Positions 1 to 8,136 of a stretch of 38,256 nt of DNA are shown piece after piece; position 1 is the first letter of the stretch; every line of letters begins with the position of its first letter. A program made the position numbers and the translations under genes. The DNA is from Deltaproteobacteria bacterium. GTDB taxonomy: Bacteria > Desulfobacterota > Desulfobacteria > Desulfobacterales > Desulfosalsimonadaceae. The notes below the pieces were generated by a model. The model saw only the letters and a program-made list of their open reading frames with translations, was not told the DNA's origin and did no database searches. The DNA is taken from NCBI GenBank assembly GCA_013151835.1, contig JAADHK010000141.1, positions 1 to 38,256 on the forward strand, in the 5' to 3' direction.

Positions 1-270
1 ATCGGAAGGATCGTCTTTAACTATTGTCTCGCCAGACCCGGATGCAACAATGTCGCAATATGGCAATATCTCTTTGTGAAGAAGGTAAGTAATCTCCTTT
101 TCAGAGAGTTCAAACTTCGGGTAGGCCAGAACTTTGAGGTATTCATCAATCATTTCTTTTGATGCTTGTGGTTTAACGCGCCCTTTTTGCCATAAAGGGA
201 TTAATCGCCCAGGTGTGCCTCCAAATAATAAAGCGGATATGATAACATTCGTATCAATAACGACTTTCAT
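1..270 (-). CDS. PIN-domain toxin of a toxin-antitoxin pair (partial, runs off the window)
   Basis: The reverse strand from 270 down to 1 is open and begins MKVVIDTNVIISALLFGG, a PIN-domain nuclease start with the first acidic metal ligand (D6) in VIDTNV. Only about 90 residues are inside the window, so the later acidic residues of the active site cannot be seen. PIN toxins of this kind are Mg-dependent RNases neutralised by a cognate antitoxin. Its ATG overlaps the stop of the upstream AbrB-like antitoxin by 4 bases (ATGA), the usual translational coupling of such modules. The 'PIN family putative toxin' group (COG1569-like) fits the N-terminus better than classical VapC, but this is judged by eye. 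Base composition is more AT-rich than the neighbouring operon, which fits an acquired module. Confidence 0.82.
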   Translation of the reverse strand, partial: MKVVIDTNVIISALLFGGTPGRLIPLWQKGRVKPQASKEMIDEYLKVLAYPKFELSEKEITYLLHKEILPYCDIVASGSGETIVKDDPSD

Positions 271-497
271 TTTTTTGACCGGGCCCATTGCATGGCTTCC
301 GCGACACTGTCCTCCTTCAGTCCCAGTTGATCCATCTTCGATCGGATATGCTCAAGGGTCATCTCGTGAAACTTTACGGGATTGAGCGTGATTATCCCAT
401 CATTAAATTCGATGTCGAAGTGTTTTGCATCCGGTATTTTTTCTATGATTTTTTTGGGTATTGTAATCTGATTTTTTGATGTCATTTTCCCGAGCAT
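267..497 (-). CDS. AbrB/SpoVT-like antitoxin
   Basis: A 76-residue protein whose N-terminus, MTSKNQITIPKKIIEKI from residue 5, is a swapped-hairpin AbrB/MazE DNA-binding domain. In such antitoxins this domain binds the module's own promoter. The C-terminal half, rich in charged helix-formers (about residues 45-76), is likely the toxin-binding arm. The ATG at 497 is preferred over the ATG at 485 because AGGAGG lies 7 bases upstream of 497. The stop overlaps the PIN toxin start by 4 bases. The usual antitoxin-first order and a plausible promoter at 539-566 support an autoregulated two-gene operon. Family assignment is secure; the exact subfamily is not. Confidence 0.85.
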   Translation of the reverse strand: MLGKMTSKNQITIPKKIIEKIPDAKHFDIEFNDGIITLNPVKFHEMTLEHIRSKMDQLGLKEDSVAEAMQWARSKK

Positions 498-538
498 TTT
501 CCGCCCTCCTTGTTTCCTTATAAAAAGATTTTATTACA

Positions 539-566
539 ATATTACAGCTCGGCAAGGAAAAGTCAA
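539..566 (-). promoter_or_regulatory. Putative sigma-70 promoter of the toxin-antitoxin pair
   Basis: On the minus strand TTGACT (566-561) and TAATAT (544-539) are separated by 16 bases, about 40 bases upstream of the antitoxin ATG. The match is good and the location is right, but it is a sequence match only. An AbrB-type autorepressor site would be expected to overlap it. Confidence 0.5.
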
Positions 567-591
567 GGGACTTGGCTGGCAGAACGTATCC

Positions 592-1356
592 TCATTCGCA
601 ACTTTTGGTGATCTGCTGCAATACCCGGCCGGCTTTGTTCCGTATCAACACGTGACAACGGTCATCATAGGGCGTTTCGGAAAGATTGATAATCGCTAAA
701 AAAGCGCCGTTTTTCAGGGCTTCATCAGGCATCCGGGAAGCGGGGGAAACCACCAGCGTCGAGCCGATCACGATAAAGACATCAGAGGTGCGGGACAATT
801 CAAAGGCCTGCTCAAGGAGGTTTGGAGGCAGGGACTGGCCGAAGGAGATGGTATCCGGTTTCAGGTAGCCGCCGCACCGGCATTCAGGTGCGGGTTCACC
901 GTCTTTAATTCGTTTGAGGGTCTCGTCCAGTGGATATTCCATGCCGCAGGACATGCACCTGATTCGGCGGGTATTGCCGTGCAGTTCAATTACCTTTTCG
1001 TCCGGAAAGCCTGCCTCCTGGTGCAGTCCATCGATGTTCTGGGTGATCACCGTATCGACATATCCGCTGTCGTGCAACACGGCAAGCAGGCGATGCGCGA
1101 TATTCGGCCGGGCCCCCAAAAGTTCCCGGTACAAGTCGATCTTTCTTCGCCAGTATTCGATCCGTGCATCTTTTGAATGCATGAATTCATCAAAATAGAT
1201 CGGCTTGAACCTGTCCCATATGCCGCCCTTGCTGCGATAATCAGATATGCCGCTCTCCGTTGAAATACCCGCACCGGTGAACACGATATGTCTGCCTGGC
1301 CCGGCCAGTTTACCGGCAATCCGGGCGATGGAGTCTTTTACCGGTTCATCTTTCAT
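592..1356 (-). CDS. NAD-dependent protein deacylase (sirtuin)
   Basis: A 254-residue Sir2-family enzyme that removes acyl groups from lysines using NAD+, in the cytoplasm. Visible motifs are the NAD-binding GAGIS (28-32) followed by ESGISDYRS, TQNIDGLH (105-112), the catalytic histidine in ELHGN (H126), a Cys4 zinc site (C134, C137, C159, C161), and GSTLVVSP (198-205). Length is normal for bacterial CobB/SrtN. The motif PDTISFG replaces the more common PxVVxFGE, so deacetylase versus desuccinylase preference cannot be told. The ATG overlaps the stop of the upstream FlgT-like gene by 4 bases, making this the last gene of a five-gene minus-strand operon. Confidence 0.93.
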   Translation of the reverse strand: MKDEPVKDSIARIAGKLAGPGRHIVFTGAGISTESGISDYRSKGGIWDRFKPIYFDEFMHSKDARIEYWRRKIDLYRELLGARPNIAHRLLAVLHDSGYVDTVITQNIDGLHQEAGFPDEKVIELHGNTRRIRCMSCGMEYPLDETLKRIKDGEPAPECRCGGYLKPDTISFGQSLPPNLLEQAFELSRTSDVFIVIGSTLVVSPASRMPDEALKNGAFLAIINLSETPYDDRCHVLIRNKAGRVLQQITKSCE

Positions 1357-2594
1357 TTTATTTCCAGGGCAACTCCCGCCTCATCCACCCCGTTGATGAG
1401 GATTCCAAATCCCGGGAAGCTCTTCATGAGAAGGGTATCGGCAAGTTCATTTGCAGAGCCGCTGTAATCGACTGAAAGTATGGCCTTATCCGGCGTCATC
1501 TCCGACATCATCAGGGTGCTTACCCCGGAAATCGTCGCGAGCACACCCTTAATAGCTTCCAGGCGCGCCAGGATATCCGTTCCGGTTACGGTGACTGTTA
1601 TGTGCCCGGACACTACCGGCGTAGCCTTCCATTTAGCGAGCAGTCTTTGAACCAGGTCCCGGCCGGCGGCAATCCCGGCGCTTGAAAGTGCATTTTTATT
1701 GCCGGTTATCGGGTCTTCCCCCGTTATTATCGCTGAATCATTGATATTTGCGGTCTGTTCGCCGGTGTCGCATTTCAAGGCCCTGAGGCTGACGCTTCCT
1801 TTGTATGCGCGCAAATGCTCACCCAGTTCGTTGGGCATGACCTCGGCTGTGGCGGTCCCGACAACAACCAGTTCCGCGCCGAGGCGGCGGGCGAACGTGA
1901 TGGCATCGAAATCGGTCGGAGCTGCGGTAAGCTTCAGGCCTTCGCCGGCTGCTGCTGTCTCTTCGGCCGCCATATCCGGTTCAATGACCGTAAACCCGTT
2001 TTCACGAAACACCTGGAGCATGGGCGGTGATGCGGCCCACCCGGAGAACGGGAGGCGGCCCTTGGTCCACCAGAAAGAATATCCGATATCATCCGCCTCT
2101 TTTTCGGCGACCATGAACAGGACGGCCGGCAAGGTTCCGCCCGCCGCAACAAGCCCTGCCGCCGCAAGGTCGCTTTTGACACTATCCATCATGATCGAGG
2201 TCTCAACGAGCACGGAATAGTCATTGTCTGTTTTAAATTCCTTTAAAATTCGGTATGATCCTATGAATTCACGCCGCCGTTCGGACACCACGGCGGAAAA
2301 GGTTTCAAACCCTTCCATCAGGTTTTGTCTGGAAAGAACGGATGCGGCGGCGGTTTGAACTGCTATTTTACGCGCTTCGGCTATGGCCGCAGTCCTTGCG
2401 GCTGTTATGTTATTTTTGTAGATATGGCTGTTGCCTATGGTTATCACCGTTTTGGTATCTGTTTTGCCAGCCTCCCCGGCGGTCGCGGCTTTCGGCATTG
2501 TCAAGCCACCCCATATCATCAATGCCCCTATGATATAGACGAGGTTGCAGAAGAGGAGAGGGGCGGACACTGTTTTTATTTTATCGGTCTTCAT
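1353..2594 (-). CDS. Exported FlgT/LPP20-like protein of unknown function
   Basis: A 413-residue protein with an N-terminal hydrophobic segment (about residues 12-32) ending near KAATA-GE, consistent with a signal peptide. The next region carries the 'aAr.aAiaeArk.Av' helix (near ITAARTAAIAEARKIAVQT), typical of the LPP20/FlgT N-terminal domain. Later regions (FMVAEKEADDIGYSFWW, ELVVVGTATAEV) resemble the central TolB-N-like domain of FlgT, a flagellar H/T-ring protein. No flagellar gene lies nearby, so a flagellar role is only a possibility. The ATG at 2594 is chosen over an in-frame ATG at 2675 because GGGAG lies 7 bases upstream, a signal sequence follows, and it avoids overlap with the polyprenyl synthase gene. 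Likely periplasmic or envelope-associated. Confidence 0.68.
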   Translation of the reverse strand: MKTDKIKTVSAPLLFCNLVYIIGALMIWGGLTMPKAATAGEAGKTDTKTVITIGNSHIYKNNITAARTAAIAEARKIAVQTAAASVLSRQNLMEGFETFSAVVSERRREFIGSYRILKEFKTDNDYSVLVETSIMMDSVKSDLAAAGLVAAGGTLPAVLFMVAEKEADDIGYSFWWTKGRLPFSGWAASPPMLQVFRENGFTVIEPDMAAEETAAAGEGLKLTAAPTDFDAITFARRLGAELVVVGTATAEVMPNELGEHLRAYKGSVSLRALKCDTGEQTANINDSAIITGEDPITGNKNALSSAGIAAGRDLVQRLLAKWKATPVVSGHITVTVTGTDILARLEAIKGVLATISGVSTLMMSEMTPDKAILSVDYSGSANELADTLLMKSFPGFGILINGVDEAGVALEIK

Positions 2595-2614
2595 GGCGAT
2601 CTCCCAATGGGTAA

Positions 2615-3595
2615 TTATTTGTCCCTTTTCAATGCATACTCGGCCACTATCACAAGCAGATCCCTTGCCGGACATGATGGAAGCGGGGACAGGCTTTCTT
2701 GCGCGCGTTTAAGATAGGCATCAGCGGTTTTTTTAGAATAATCAATTCCATTATATTTATTTATCAGTTCAATGAGGCGGATAAAGTCGATTTTGGTAAA
2801 ATCGGGGCGGCATATGATGCCTTCCATTTCAGTCCGGTCCTTTTCTCCCGCGTTTTTAAGGGCGTAAATAACGGGCAGCGTGAGTTTGCCTTCTCTTAAG
2901 TCGGCGCCTACAGCCTTTCCCAGCACTTCGGTGTCGGCGGTATAATCGAGGATGTCGTCCGCAATCTGAAAGACAATCCCCATATTTCGCCCGTATCCGG
3001 CCAACGCATCTTCCCATTTGCGGCGAGCGCCCGCCAGCATGGCGCCGGTTCGGCAGGCCCCCTGGATCAGGACCCCGGTTTTTCTCATTATGACATCAAA
3101 ATACTCGTTTTCCGAAAAGAAAAGGTCTCCTTTTTTCATGAGCTGGTAAATCTCACCCTGGGACATCTGTTCCGTGACCTCGGCCACTACGGAAATGATT
3201 TTCGGGTTCCGGGTTTCGGATGCAATGGACAGGGCGCGGGCCAGGAGGAAATCTCCGGTCAGCACGGCAGTCGGCGCGCCCCAGATGGAATGTGCCACCG
3301 GCTTGCCCCGCCTGATGGAGGCGCCGTCCACGACATCGTCGTGGAGAAGGGTTGCGGTGTGCAGGTATTCGAATATTCCGGCAAACCGGTATACAAACGG
3401 GTCTTCAAACCCGCAGATCCTGGCCGAAAGGACGATTAAAAGCGGGCGGAGCCGTTTGCCGCCGGCAAACATGAGGTGCCCGGCGGTTTGGGCAACAAGG
3501 TCGAAATACGGGGTGAGGTTTGCCTTAAGCTCCTTTTCTATCTTTTCAATGTCCGGCCTGGCGCGGGCCATGAGGTCGTCTTGCAAACGGGTCAT
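2615..3595 (-). CDS. ispB: Long-chain polyprenyl diphosphate synthase (IspB-type)
   Basis: A 326-residue trans-prenyltransferase that condenses isopentenyl diphosphate onto an allylic starter, giving the side chain of menaquinone or ubiquinone. Visible are GGKRLRP (45-51), the first aspartate-rich motif LLHDDVVD (DDxxD at 86-90) and the second, IADDILD (213-217). The fifth residue before the first motif is a small alanine (A81), which in this family allows long products, so octaprenyl-type rather than farnesyl/geranylgeranyl synthase is favoured. Exact chain length cannot be read from sequence. Start and the rimO stop overlap by 4 bases, so translation is coupled. Confidence 0.9.
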   Translation of the reverse strand: MTRLQDDLMARARPDIEKIEKELKANLTPYFDLVAQTAGHLMFAGGKRLRPLLIVLSARICGFEDPFVYRFAGIFEYLHTATLLHDDVVDGASIRRGKPVAHSIWGAPTAVLTGDFLLARALSIASETRNPKIISVVAEVTEQMSQGEIYQLMKKGDLFFSENEYFDVIMRKTGVLIQGACRTGAMLAGARRKWEDALAGYGRNMGIVFQIADDILDYTADTEVLGKAVGADLREGKLTLPVIYALKNAGEKDRTEMEGIICRPDFTKIDFIRLIELINKYNGIDYSKKTADAYLKRAQESLSPLPSCPARDLLVIVAEYALKRDK

Positions 3596-4905
3596 GCCGG
3601 AACTCCTTTAAGATCGTATTCAAACGCGTCGGTTATCCGGACGTCCGCGAATTCGCCGGGGGTTAAATCAACGGCATCGATAAAGGTGAGCCCATCTACC
3701 TCCGGGGCCTGGAACATGGTGCGTCCGCTGTAAAGTCCGGGCTCAAGTGATTCCTCCACAAGGACGGCGTAGGTTTTTCCGATGCGGGCCTCGTTTATTT
3801 TACGTGAAATTTCAGCCTGTTTTTTCATAAGAAGGGCATGCCTTTTTTCAGCGGTTTTAGCGGGCACGTGGTTTTCAAGACCATGGGACGGCAGGTCTTC
3901 CCCGTCCGAGTAAATAAACGCGCCCAGGTTTTCGAATTTTATCTTTTCAGCAAATTCCATCAGCTCTTTAAAATCCCGGTCGGTCTCGCCCGGAAATCCC
4001 ACCATGAAAGTCGTCCGTACTGCGGCCCCGGGCAGGGAAGATCGGATATTTTCAAACAACTCATGGAGTTTTGTGCAGTTTCCCGTCCTTCCCATTTTTT
4101 TTAAGATCCTGTCCGAGGCATGTTGAACCGGAACATCAAGGTATGGGCAGATATTGGCATGATTCGCCATTGTTTGCAACAGGGCCGCGCTGATGCCGTC
4201 GGGATGTCCGTACAGGAATCGCACCCATGCGGGAGAGGCGGCGTCGGCGATTGCGTCAAGGAGATCCGCAAAGTCGCAGGCCTTATCGAGATCACGGCCG
4301 TATGATGTGGTATCCTGTCCGATGATGATGATTTCGGAAAAGCCGGATTCCGCAAGCATCCGGGCCTCGGCAACTACATCTTCTTTTGGCCGGCTTCGCA
4401 GGCGGCCGCGCAGTTTCGGTATGATGCAATAGGTGCAGCGCCTGTTGCAGCCTTCCGTGACCTTTAGATAGGCTGTGGGGCCTTTTTCTATAACGCGGGG
4501 CGAGTGGGCGTTTTGCAGGGGGAGTGCGTCCGGATCGGCAAAGAGGTTATCGGGCATGCATTTTCCGTTAATGGCATCTTCTATCCGGTTGTATGATCCG
4601 GTGCCGAGAAAAACATCGACTTCGGGCATGGCCTCTGCGCTATCCGGCCCGTATCTCTGGGAAAGGCAGCCGGTTACGATGAGCCTTTCGCAGTCTCCCT
4701 CTGATTTGAATTCGGCAAGCGAAAGGATCGTGTCAATGGATTCATCGGCCGCCGAGTCAATAAACCCGCAGGTATTTACAACGATGACCCCGGCGGTTTC
4801 AGGGTCATCGACAATCTCGTGGCCCGCAGCCGCAAGGCGGCCGAGCATGAGCTCGCCGTCCACCCGGTTTCTTACGCAGCCCAGGTTGCTTAAAAAAATT
4901 TTCAT
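3592..4905 (-). CDS. rimO: Ribosomal protein S12 methylthiotransferase RimO
   Basis: A 437-residue radical-SAM methylthiotransferase. It adds a methylthio group to the conserved aspartate of ribosomal protein S12 (D88 in E. coli). The UPF0004 domain carries cysteines C10 (SNLGCVRNRVDGE), C46 and C80 for one Fe-S cluster. The radical-SAM motif EGCNRRCTYC supplies C153, C157 and C160. The last 65 or so residues look like a TRAM domain. LGCVRNRVDGE corresponds to the RimO form LGCxKNxVDSE rather than to MiaB. The substrate gene rpsL is in the same window (37176), with the target aspartate in GGRVKDLPG (D89). The Shine-Dalgarno before 4905 is weak; the start is coupled to the upstream crotonase gene, 13 bases away. 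Confidence 0.94.
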   Translation of the reverse strand: MKIFLSNLGCVRNRVDGELMLGRLAAAGHEIVDDPETAGVIVVNTCGFIDSAADESIDTILSLAEFKSEGDCERLIVTGCLSQRYGPDSAEAMPEVDVFLGTGSYNRIEDAINGKCMPDNLFADPDALPLQNAHSPRVIEKGPTAYLKVTEGCNRRCTYCIIPKLRGRLRSRPKEDVVAEARMLAESGFSEIIIIGQDTTSYGRDLDKACDFADLLDAIADAASPAWVRFLYGHPDGISAALLQTMANHANICPYLDVPVQHASDRILKKMGRTGNCTKLHELFENIRSSLPGAAVRTTFMVGFPGETDRDFKELMEFAEKIKFENLGAFIYSDGEDLPSHGLENHVPAKTAEKRHALLMKKQAEISRKINEARIGKTYAVLVEESLEPGLYSGRTMFQAPEVDGLTFIDAVDLTPGEFADVRITDAFEYDLKGVPA

Positions 4906-4918
4906 GTATGATCTCGCA

Positions 4919-5740
4919 CTATTTTCCCGTAAATTTCGCTTTTCGTTTTTCGGAAAACGCGGTTATGGCTTCCATGAGGTCATCCGATGGAATGATATTC
5001 GTGCTCATGGAGGCAACGTATTTAAGGCCGTCTTCAATGGATTTGCCCACCCCGAATTTAATCACGTCCTTTGATGCCTGCACCGCAAGGGGGGAGTTGT
5101 CCGCGATCTGCATGGCCATGGCCCCGGCCCCGGCCATGAGCGCTTCCTGATTGTCATATACTTCGTTTACCAGAAGGATTTCTTTTGCTCTTGAGGCATT
5201 AAATATTTTGGCCGTGTATGCCAGCTCACGGGCGATCCCCTGGCCCACGATGAGCGGCAGTCGCTGAAGCACCCCCACATCGGCCACAAACGCCACTGCG
5301 GCTTCCTTTAGGCAGAAGCGGGCGTCTGCCGAGCAGAGCCTGATGTCGCACGCGGTGGCAAGGTCGAGCCCCGCGCCGATGCAAAAACCGTGAATTGCCG
5401 CGATAACCGGTTTGCGGCACCATTCCACGCAGCTCATGGTGTCCTGGAGGGCATAAATTTTTTTGATGAGCTGCCGTTTTATCCCGCCCCGCTGCCCGGA
5501 GTCCATGAGTTCCGGAAGGTCGGCCGACATGGCTATCAGGTCAATGCCTGCGGAAAAGCACGGGCCTTTTCCGGAGATTATGACGGCGCGTATATCGTCA
5601 TCCGCATCCAGATCCTCAAAAATCGGGAGAGTCTCTTTCCATGCGGGCGGGTTCATGGCGTTTTTCTTCTCTGGCCGGTTCAGATACACCCATGCCAGCG
5701 GGGGTTTCTTTTCCACGAGATAGAACTGGTAGTCACTCAT
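4919..5740 (-). CDS. Crotonase-family protein, dienoyl-CoA isomerase-like
   Basis: A 273-residue enoyl-CoA hydratase/isomerase fold protein acting on acyl-CoA thioesters. The oxyanion-hole segment FSAGIDL (62-68) and the second segment HGFCIGAGLDLATACD (117-132) are clear. Acidic residues D126, E146 and D154 have the same spacing (20 and 8) as the catalytic D176, E196 and D204 of rat delta3,5-delta2,4-dienoyl-CoA isomerase, and the context KEAAVAFVADVGVLQRLP matches that subfamily. A role in degrading odd-position unsaturated fatty acids is therefore more likely than plain hydration. GGAGG lies 6 bases before the ATG. It is the first gene of the minus-strand operon, upstream of rimO; that pairing has no obvious functional logic. 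Confidence 0.85.
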   Translation of the reverse strand: MSDYQFYLVEKKPPLAWVYLNRPEKKNAMNPPAWKETLPIFEDLDADDDIRAVIISGKGPCFSAGIDLIAMSADLPELMDSGQRGGIKRQLIKKIYALQDTMSCVEWCRKPVIAAIHGFCIGAGLDLATACDIRLCSADARFCLKEAAVAFVADVGVLQRLPLIVGQGIARELAYTAKIFNASRAKEILLVNEVYDNQEALMAGAGAMAMQIADNSPLAVQASKDVIKFGVGKSIEDGLKYVASMSTNIIPSDDLMEAITAFSEKRKAKFTGK

Positions 5741-5870
5741 TTGTGTCCTCCGGAATCGGGTTATTCCTTGATGTCAGCCTCTGTTTCCCATATATATTAT
5801 TGGTTAGTATTGCGGTAAAGGGCGGACGTTCGTCAAGTATTTTATTGCGTGCGTCGTTATTGTGCGAACA

Positions 5871-5933
5871 CGGGGGTTCGCCCCTGCGGGCGTGCCGTGA
5901 ATTTCCCGTAGGGGCGCGCCCCTGTGCGCGCCC
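5871..5933. repeat. GC-rich dispersed intergenic repeat, two half-units
   Basis: Between the divergent crotonase and dus genes lie two related units, ggggttcgcccctg (5873-5886) and ggggcgcgcccctg (5911-5924), in direct order 38 bases apart. Each is itself close to palindromic and each is followed by a gcg/ggg-rich tail. This resembles the abundant short 'gtaggggcg..cccctgtg' repeats scattered in many bacterial genomes. Only one copy is in this window, so its dispersion is inferred. Confidence 0.5.
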
Positions 5934-5958
5934 ATGGTCGATAACGGAGTCAATAAGA

Positions 5959-6978
5959 TTGTTAAACATAGATAAAAGATTAAACACCCCCCTGCGCATA
6001 GGGAACAAAATGATCCAAAACCGGCTGATCATGGCGCCCATGGCCGGTCTGACCCACGTGGCGTTACGCTCGCTTGTGCGGCAATACGGCGGGTGCGGGC
6101 TCTATTTTACCGAAATGTGCATGGCAAGGACACTGCCGGCTGAAAACAGGGCGGTGTCCCCGGTATTTAAGTGGAATGATCCTGAACTTAACACCCTTGT
6201 GTGCCAGGTCGCGGGCGGTGATCCGGACGCCATGGCAGAGGCTGCCCGGCGGATCGAGGCCGAGGGGTTTTTCGGGGTGGACATCAATTTTGGGTGCTCG
6301 GTGGCCGTAATCTGCAAGCAGAACGCCGGGGCCGCTCTTTTAAAAGAGCCGAAGCAGGCCGAAAAAATTGTAAAAGCCGTCCGGGCCGCAGTCTCCATTC
6401 CCGTGCTGGTCAAGTACAGGACCGGGTGGGTCGATAATCCGGCCGGGGCCGTGGACCTGGCAAAGCGGTTTGAGGATGCGGGCGCGGACGCGCTTACCTT
6501 TCATCCCAGGGTTGCCCCGGACCGGCGGTCCAGGCCTCCTAAACAGGCGTATCTCGGCAGAGTCGTCGATGCCGTACAAATCCCGGTATTCGGAAACGGC
6601 GAGGTGTTTGAGGCCGATGATGCGCGGCGGATGTTGGAAACCACCGGATGCATAGGAGTTTCTATCGGGCGCATAGCTGCGGCAAAGCCCTGGGTTTTTG
6701 CACAATGGACAAAGGGCTATGTTCCGGTCCCGGACATTTACCGCAAGTGCGGCCACCAGATGGTTGAACTTCTGTATTTTTATTTTGATCCGATCACGGC
6801 AGGGAAGCGATTTCGTAAATGGGCCCTGTTTTTTTCCGCATCATTTCAGTTCGGCCACGCCTTTTGCCTTTCACTCTGCCGGCGGAAGACGCCCGAGGGT
6901 ATCCATGCCGCCATGGACGTTTTTTTCGACCAGTCACCCCGGGTCAACACAAGGCCCAACATGAACCTGTTTCGATAA
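5959..6978 (+). CDS. tRNA-dihydrouridine synthase, divergent
   Basis: A 339-residue FMN-dependent Dus-family TIM barrel that reduces uridines in tRNA to dihydrouridine. Visible are IGNKMIQNRLIMAPMAGLT (14-32), TEMCMA (51-56), the catalytic cysteine in INFGC (C113), VKYRTGW (151-157), FHPR (181-184) and the phosphate-binding segment GVSIGRIAAAKPW. The expected GCPxxKV context of the catalytic cysteine reads GCSVAVICKQNAG, so the protein is divergent from DusB. The start chosen is TTG at 5959, with GGAG 9 bases upstream, because an internal ATG at 6010 would remove the barrel's first strand; the in-frame region before 5959 runs through the GC-rich repeat and is not coding. Which tRNA position it modifies is unknown. 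Confidence 0.85.
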   Translation: MLNIDKRLNTPLRIGNKMIQNRLIMAPMAGLTHVALRSLVRQYGGCGLYFTEMCMARTLPAENRAVSPVFKWNDPELNTLVCQVAGGDPDAMAEAARRIEAEGFFGVDINFGCSVAVICKQNAGAALLKEPKQAEKIVKAVRAAVSIPVLVKYRTGWVDNPAGAVDLAKRFEDAGADALTFHPRVAPDRRSRPPKQAYLGRVVDAVQIPVFGNGEVFEADDARRMLETTGCIGVSIGRIAAAKPWVFAQWTKGYVPVPDIYRKCGHQMVELLYFYFDPITAGKRFRKWALFFSASFQFGHAFCLSLCRRKTPEGIHAAMDVFFDQSPRVNTRPNMNLFR

Positions 6979-7065
6979 CACGATGGGCTATAACATTTTC
7001 TCCTTTACAAACCAATGGGTATGTGCCTACAAAAATAATTTATTGTATTAAAGTCGGTTGTTAAT

Positions 7066-8127
7066 ATGTCTCTTACTATACGTGAAAAATTTGAAAAAAG
7101 GGAAGACGGGTTTATCTCCTCTTTCGGGGTCCGGGCCTCCTGTTCACAGGGCCGTGTCCGGCCTGAAGAATCCTGCCCGGTGCGGACCGTATTTCAGCAG
7201 GACCGGGACAGGATCGTTTTTTCAAACGCGTTCAGGCGTCTTAAGCACAAGACCCAGGTCTTTTTATCCCCCATGGGCGATCATTACAGGACAAGGCTGA
7301 CCCACACCCTTGAAGTCGCGGAGATAACCCGGACCATAAGCCGGGCCATGCGCCTGAATGAGGACCTCGCCGAGGCCATCGCCATGGGGCATGATCTCGG
7401 GCACACCCCTTTCGGGCACAGTGGCGAGGCGGCCTTAAAAGAGATTTATCCTCCGGGGTTTACCCACAGCGATCAGAGCCTCCGGGTCGTGGACATACTC
7501 GAACGAAACGGGAAGGGACTTAACCTGACCCTGGAGGTTCGAGACGGCATATTAAAACATTCAAAGGGATTCGGAGATATTATTCCCGCTGATCCCGGTG
7601 CAATGTCATTTACGGTCGAGGGCCGGGTCGTGCGGTTTGCCGACGTTATCGCGTATCTGAACCATGACCTTGACGACGCCATCCGCAGCGGCGTGGTCAC
7701 GACGGATCAGATGCCGGAAGACTGCGTGGAAATACTGGGAAAAAATCACCCCCGGCGGGCCACTACCATGATTCGCGATTTGATCTATTCGAGCCGGGTT
7801 GTTGACGGGGAGTTGAATTTCTCGTTTTCAGAGTCCGTTTTTTCGGCCATGTCGAATCTCAGGCGGTTTTTAATCGATAATGTTTACAGGTCCCGGCAGG
7901 TTCATGCCGAGTTTGTAAAGGCAAAGAAAATCATAAGCGAGGTTTACGTTTATTTTCTCGATCATCCCGAAGAATTGAAAATCAGGCTGGCTTCCATGGA
8001 AATGGCGAATGCATTTGCCGATGACGTGCCCGTTGAAAGGGTGGTATGCGATTATATTGCAAGCATGACCGACAGGTATCTTTTAAACCTTTACAATGCG
8101 ATTTTCGTGCCGAAACCGCTGGTGTAG
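7066..8127 (+). CDS. dGTPase-like HD-domain triphosphohydrolase
   Basis: A 353-residue protein of the dGTPase-like family, which splits dNTPs into deoxynucleoside and triphosphate and so influences dNTP pools. The N-terminal segment FQQDRDRIVFSNAFRRLKHK (43-62) is the family signature. The HD metal site is H80 (RLTHTLEV), H109-D110 (GHDLGHTPFGH) and D193 (RFADVIAYLNHD). At about 350 residues it matches the shorter Dgt-like (type 2) group rather than the 505-residue E. coli Dgt, so substrate specificity may be broader than dGTP. The ATG has only a weak Shine-Dalgarno. The next gene begins within 10 bases of the stop. Confidence 0.92.
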   Translation: MSLTIREKFEKREDGFISSFGVRASCSQGRVRPEESCPVRTVFQQDRDRIVFSNAFRRLKHKTQVFLSPMGDHYRTRLTHTLEVAEITRTISRAMRLNEDLAEAIAMGHDLGHTPFGHSGEAALKEIYPPGFTHSDQSLRVVDILERNGKGLNLTLEVRDGILKHSKGFGDIIPADPGAMSFTVEGRVVRFADVIAYLNHDLDDAIRSGVVTTDQMPEDCVEILGKNHPRRATTMIRDLIYSSRVVDGELNFSFSESVFSAMSNLRRFLIDNVYRSRQVHAEFVKAKKIISEVYVYFLDHPEELKIRLASMEMANAFADDVPVERVVCDYIASMTDRYLLNLYNAIFVPKPLV

Positions 8128-8136
8128 GTGGAACGG

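Noticed and set aside
5641-5958. An upstream extension of the dus frame
   Set aside because: It overlaps the crotonase gene antisense and translates the GC-rich repeat.
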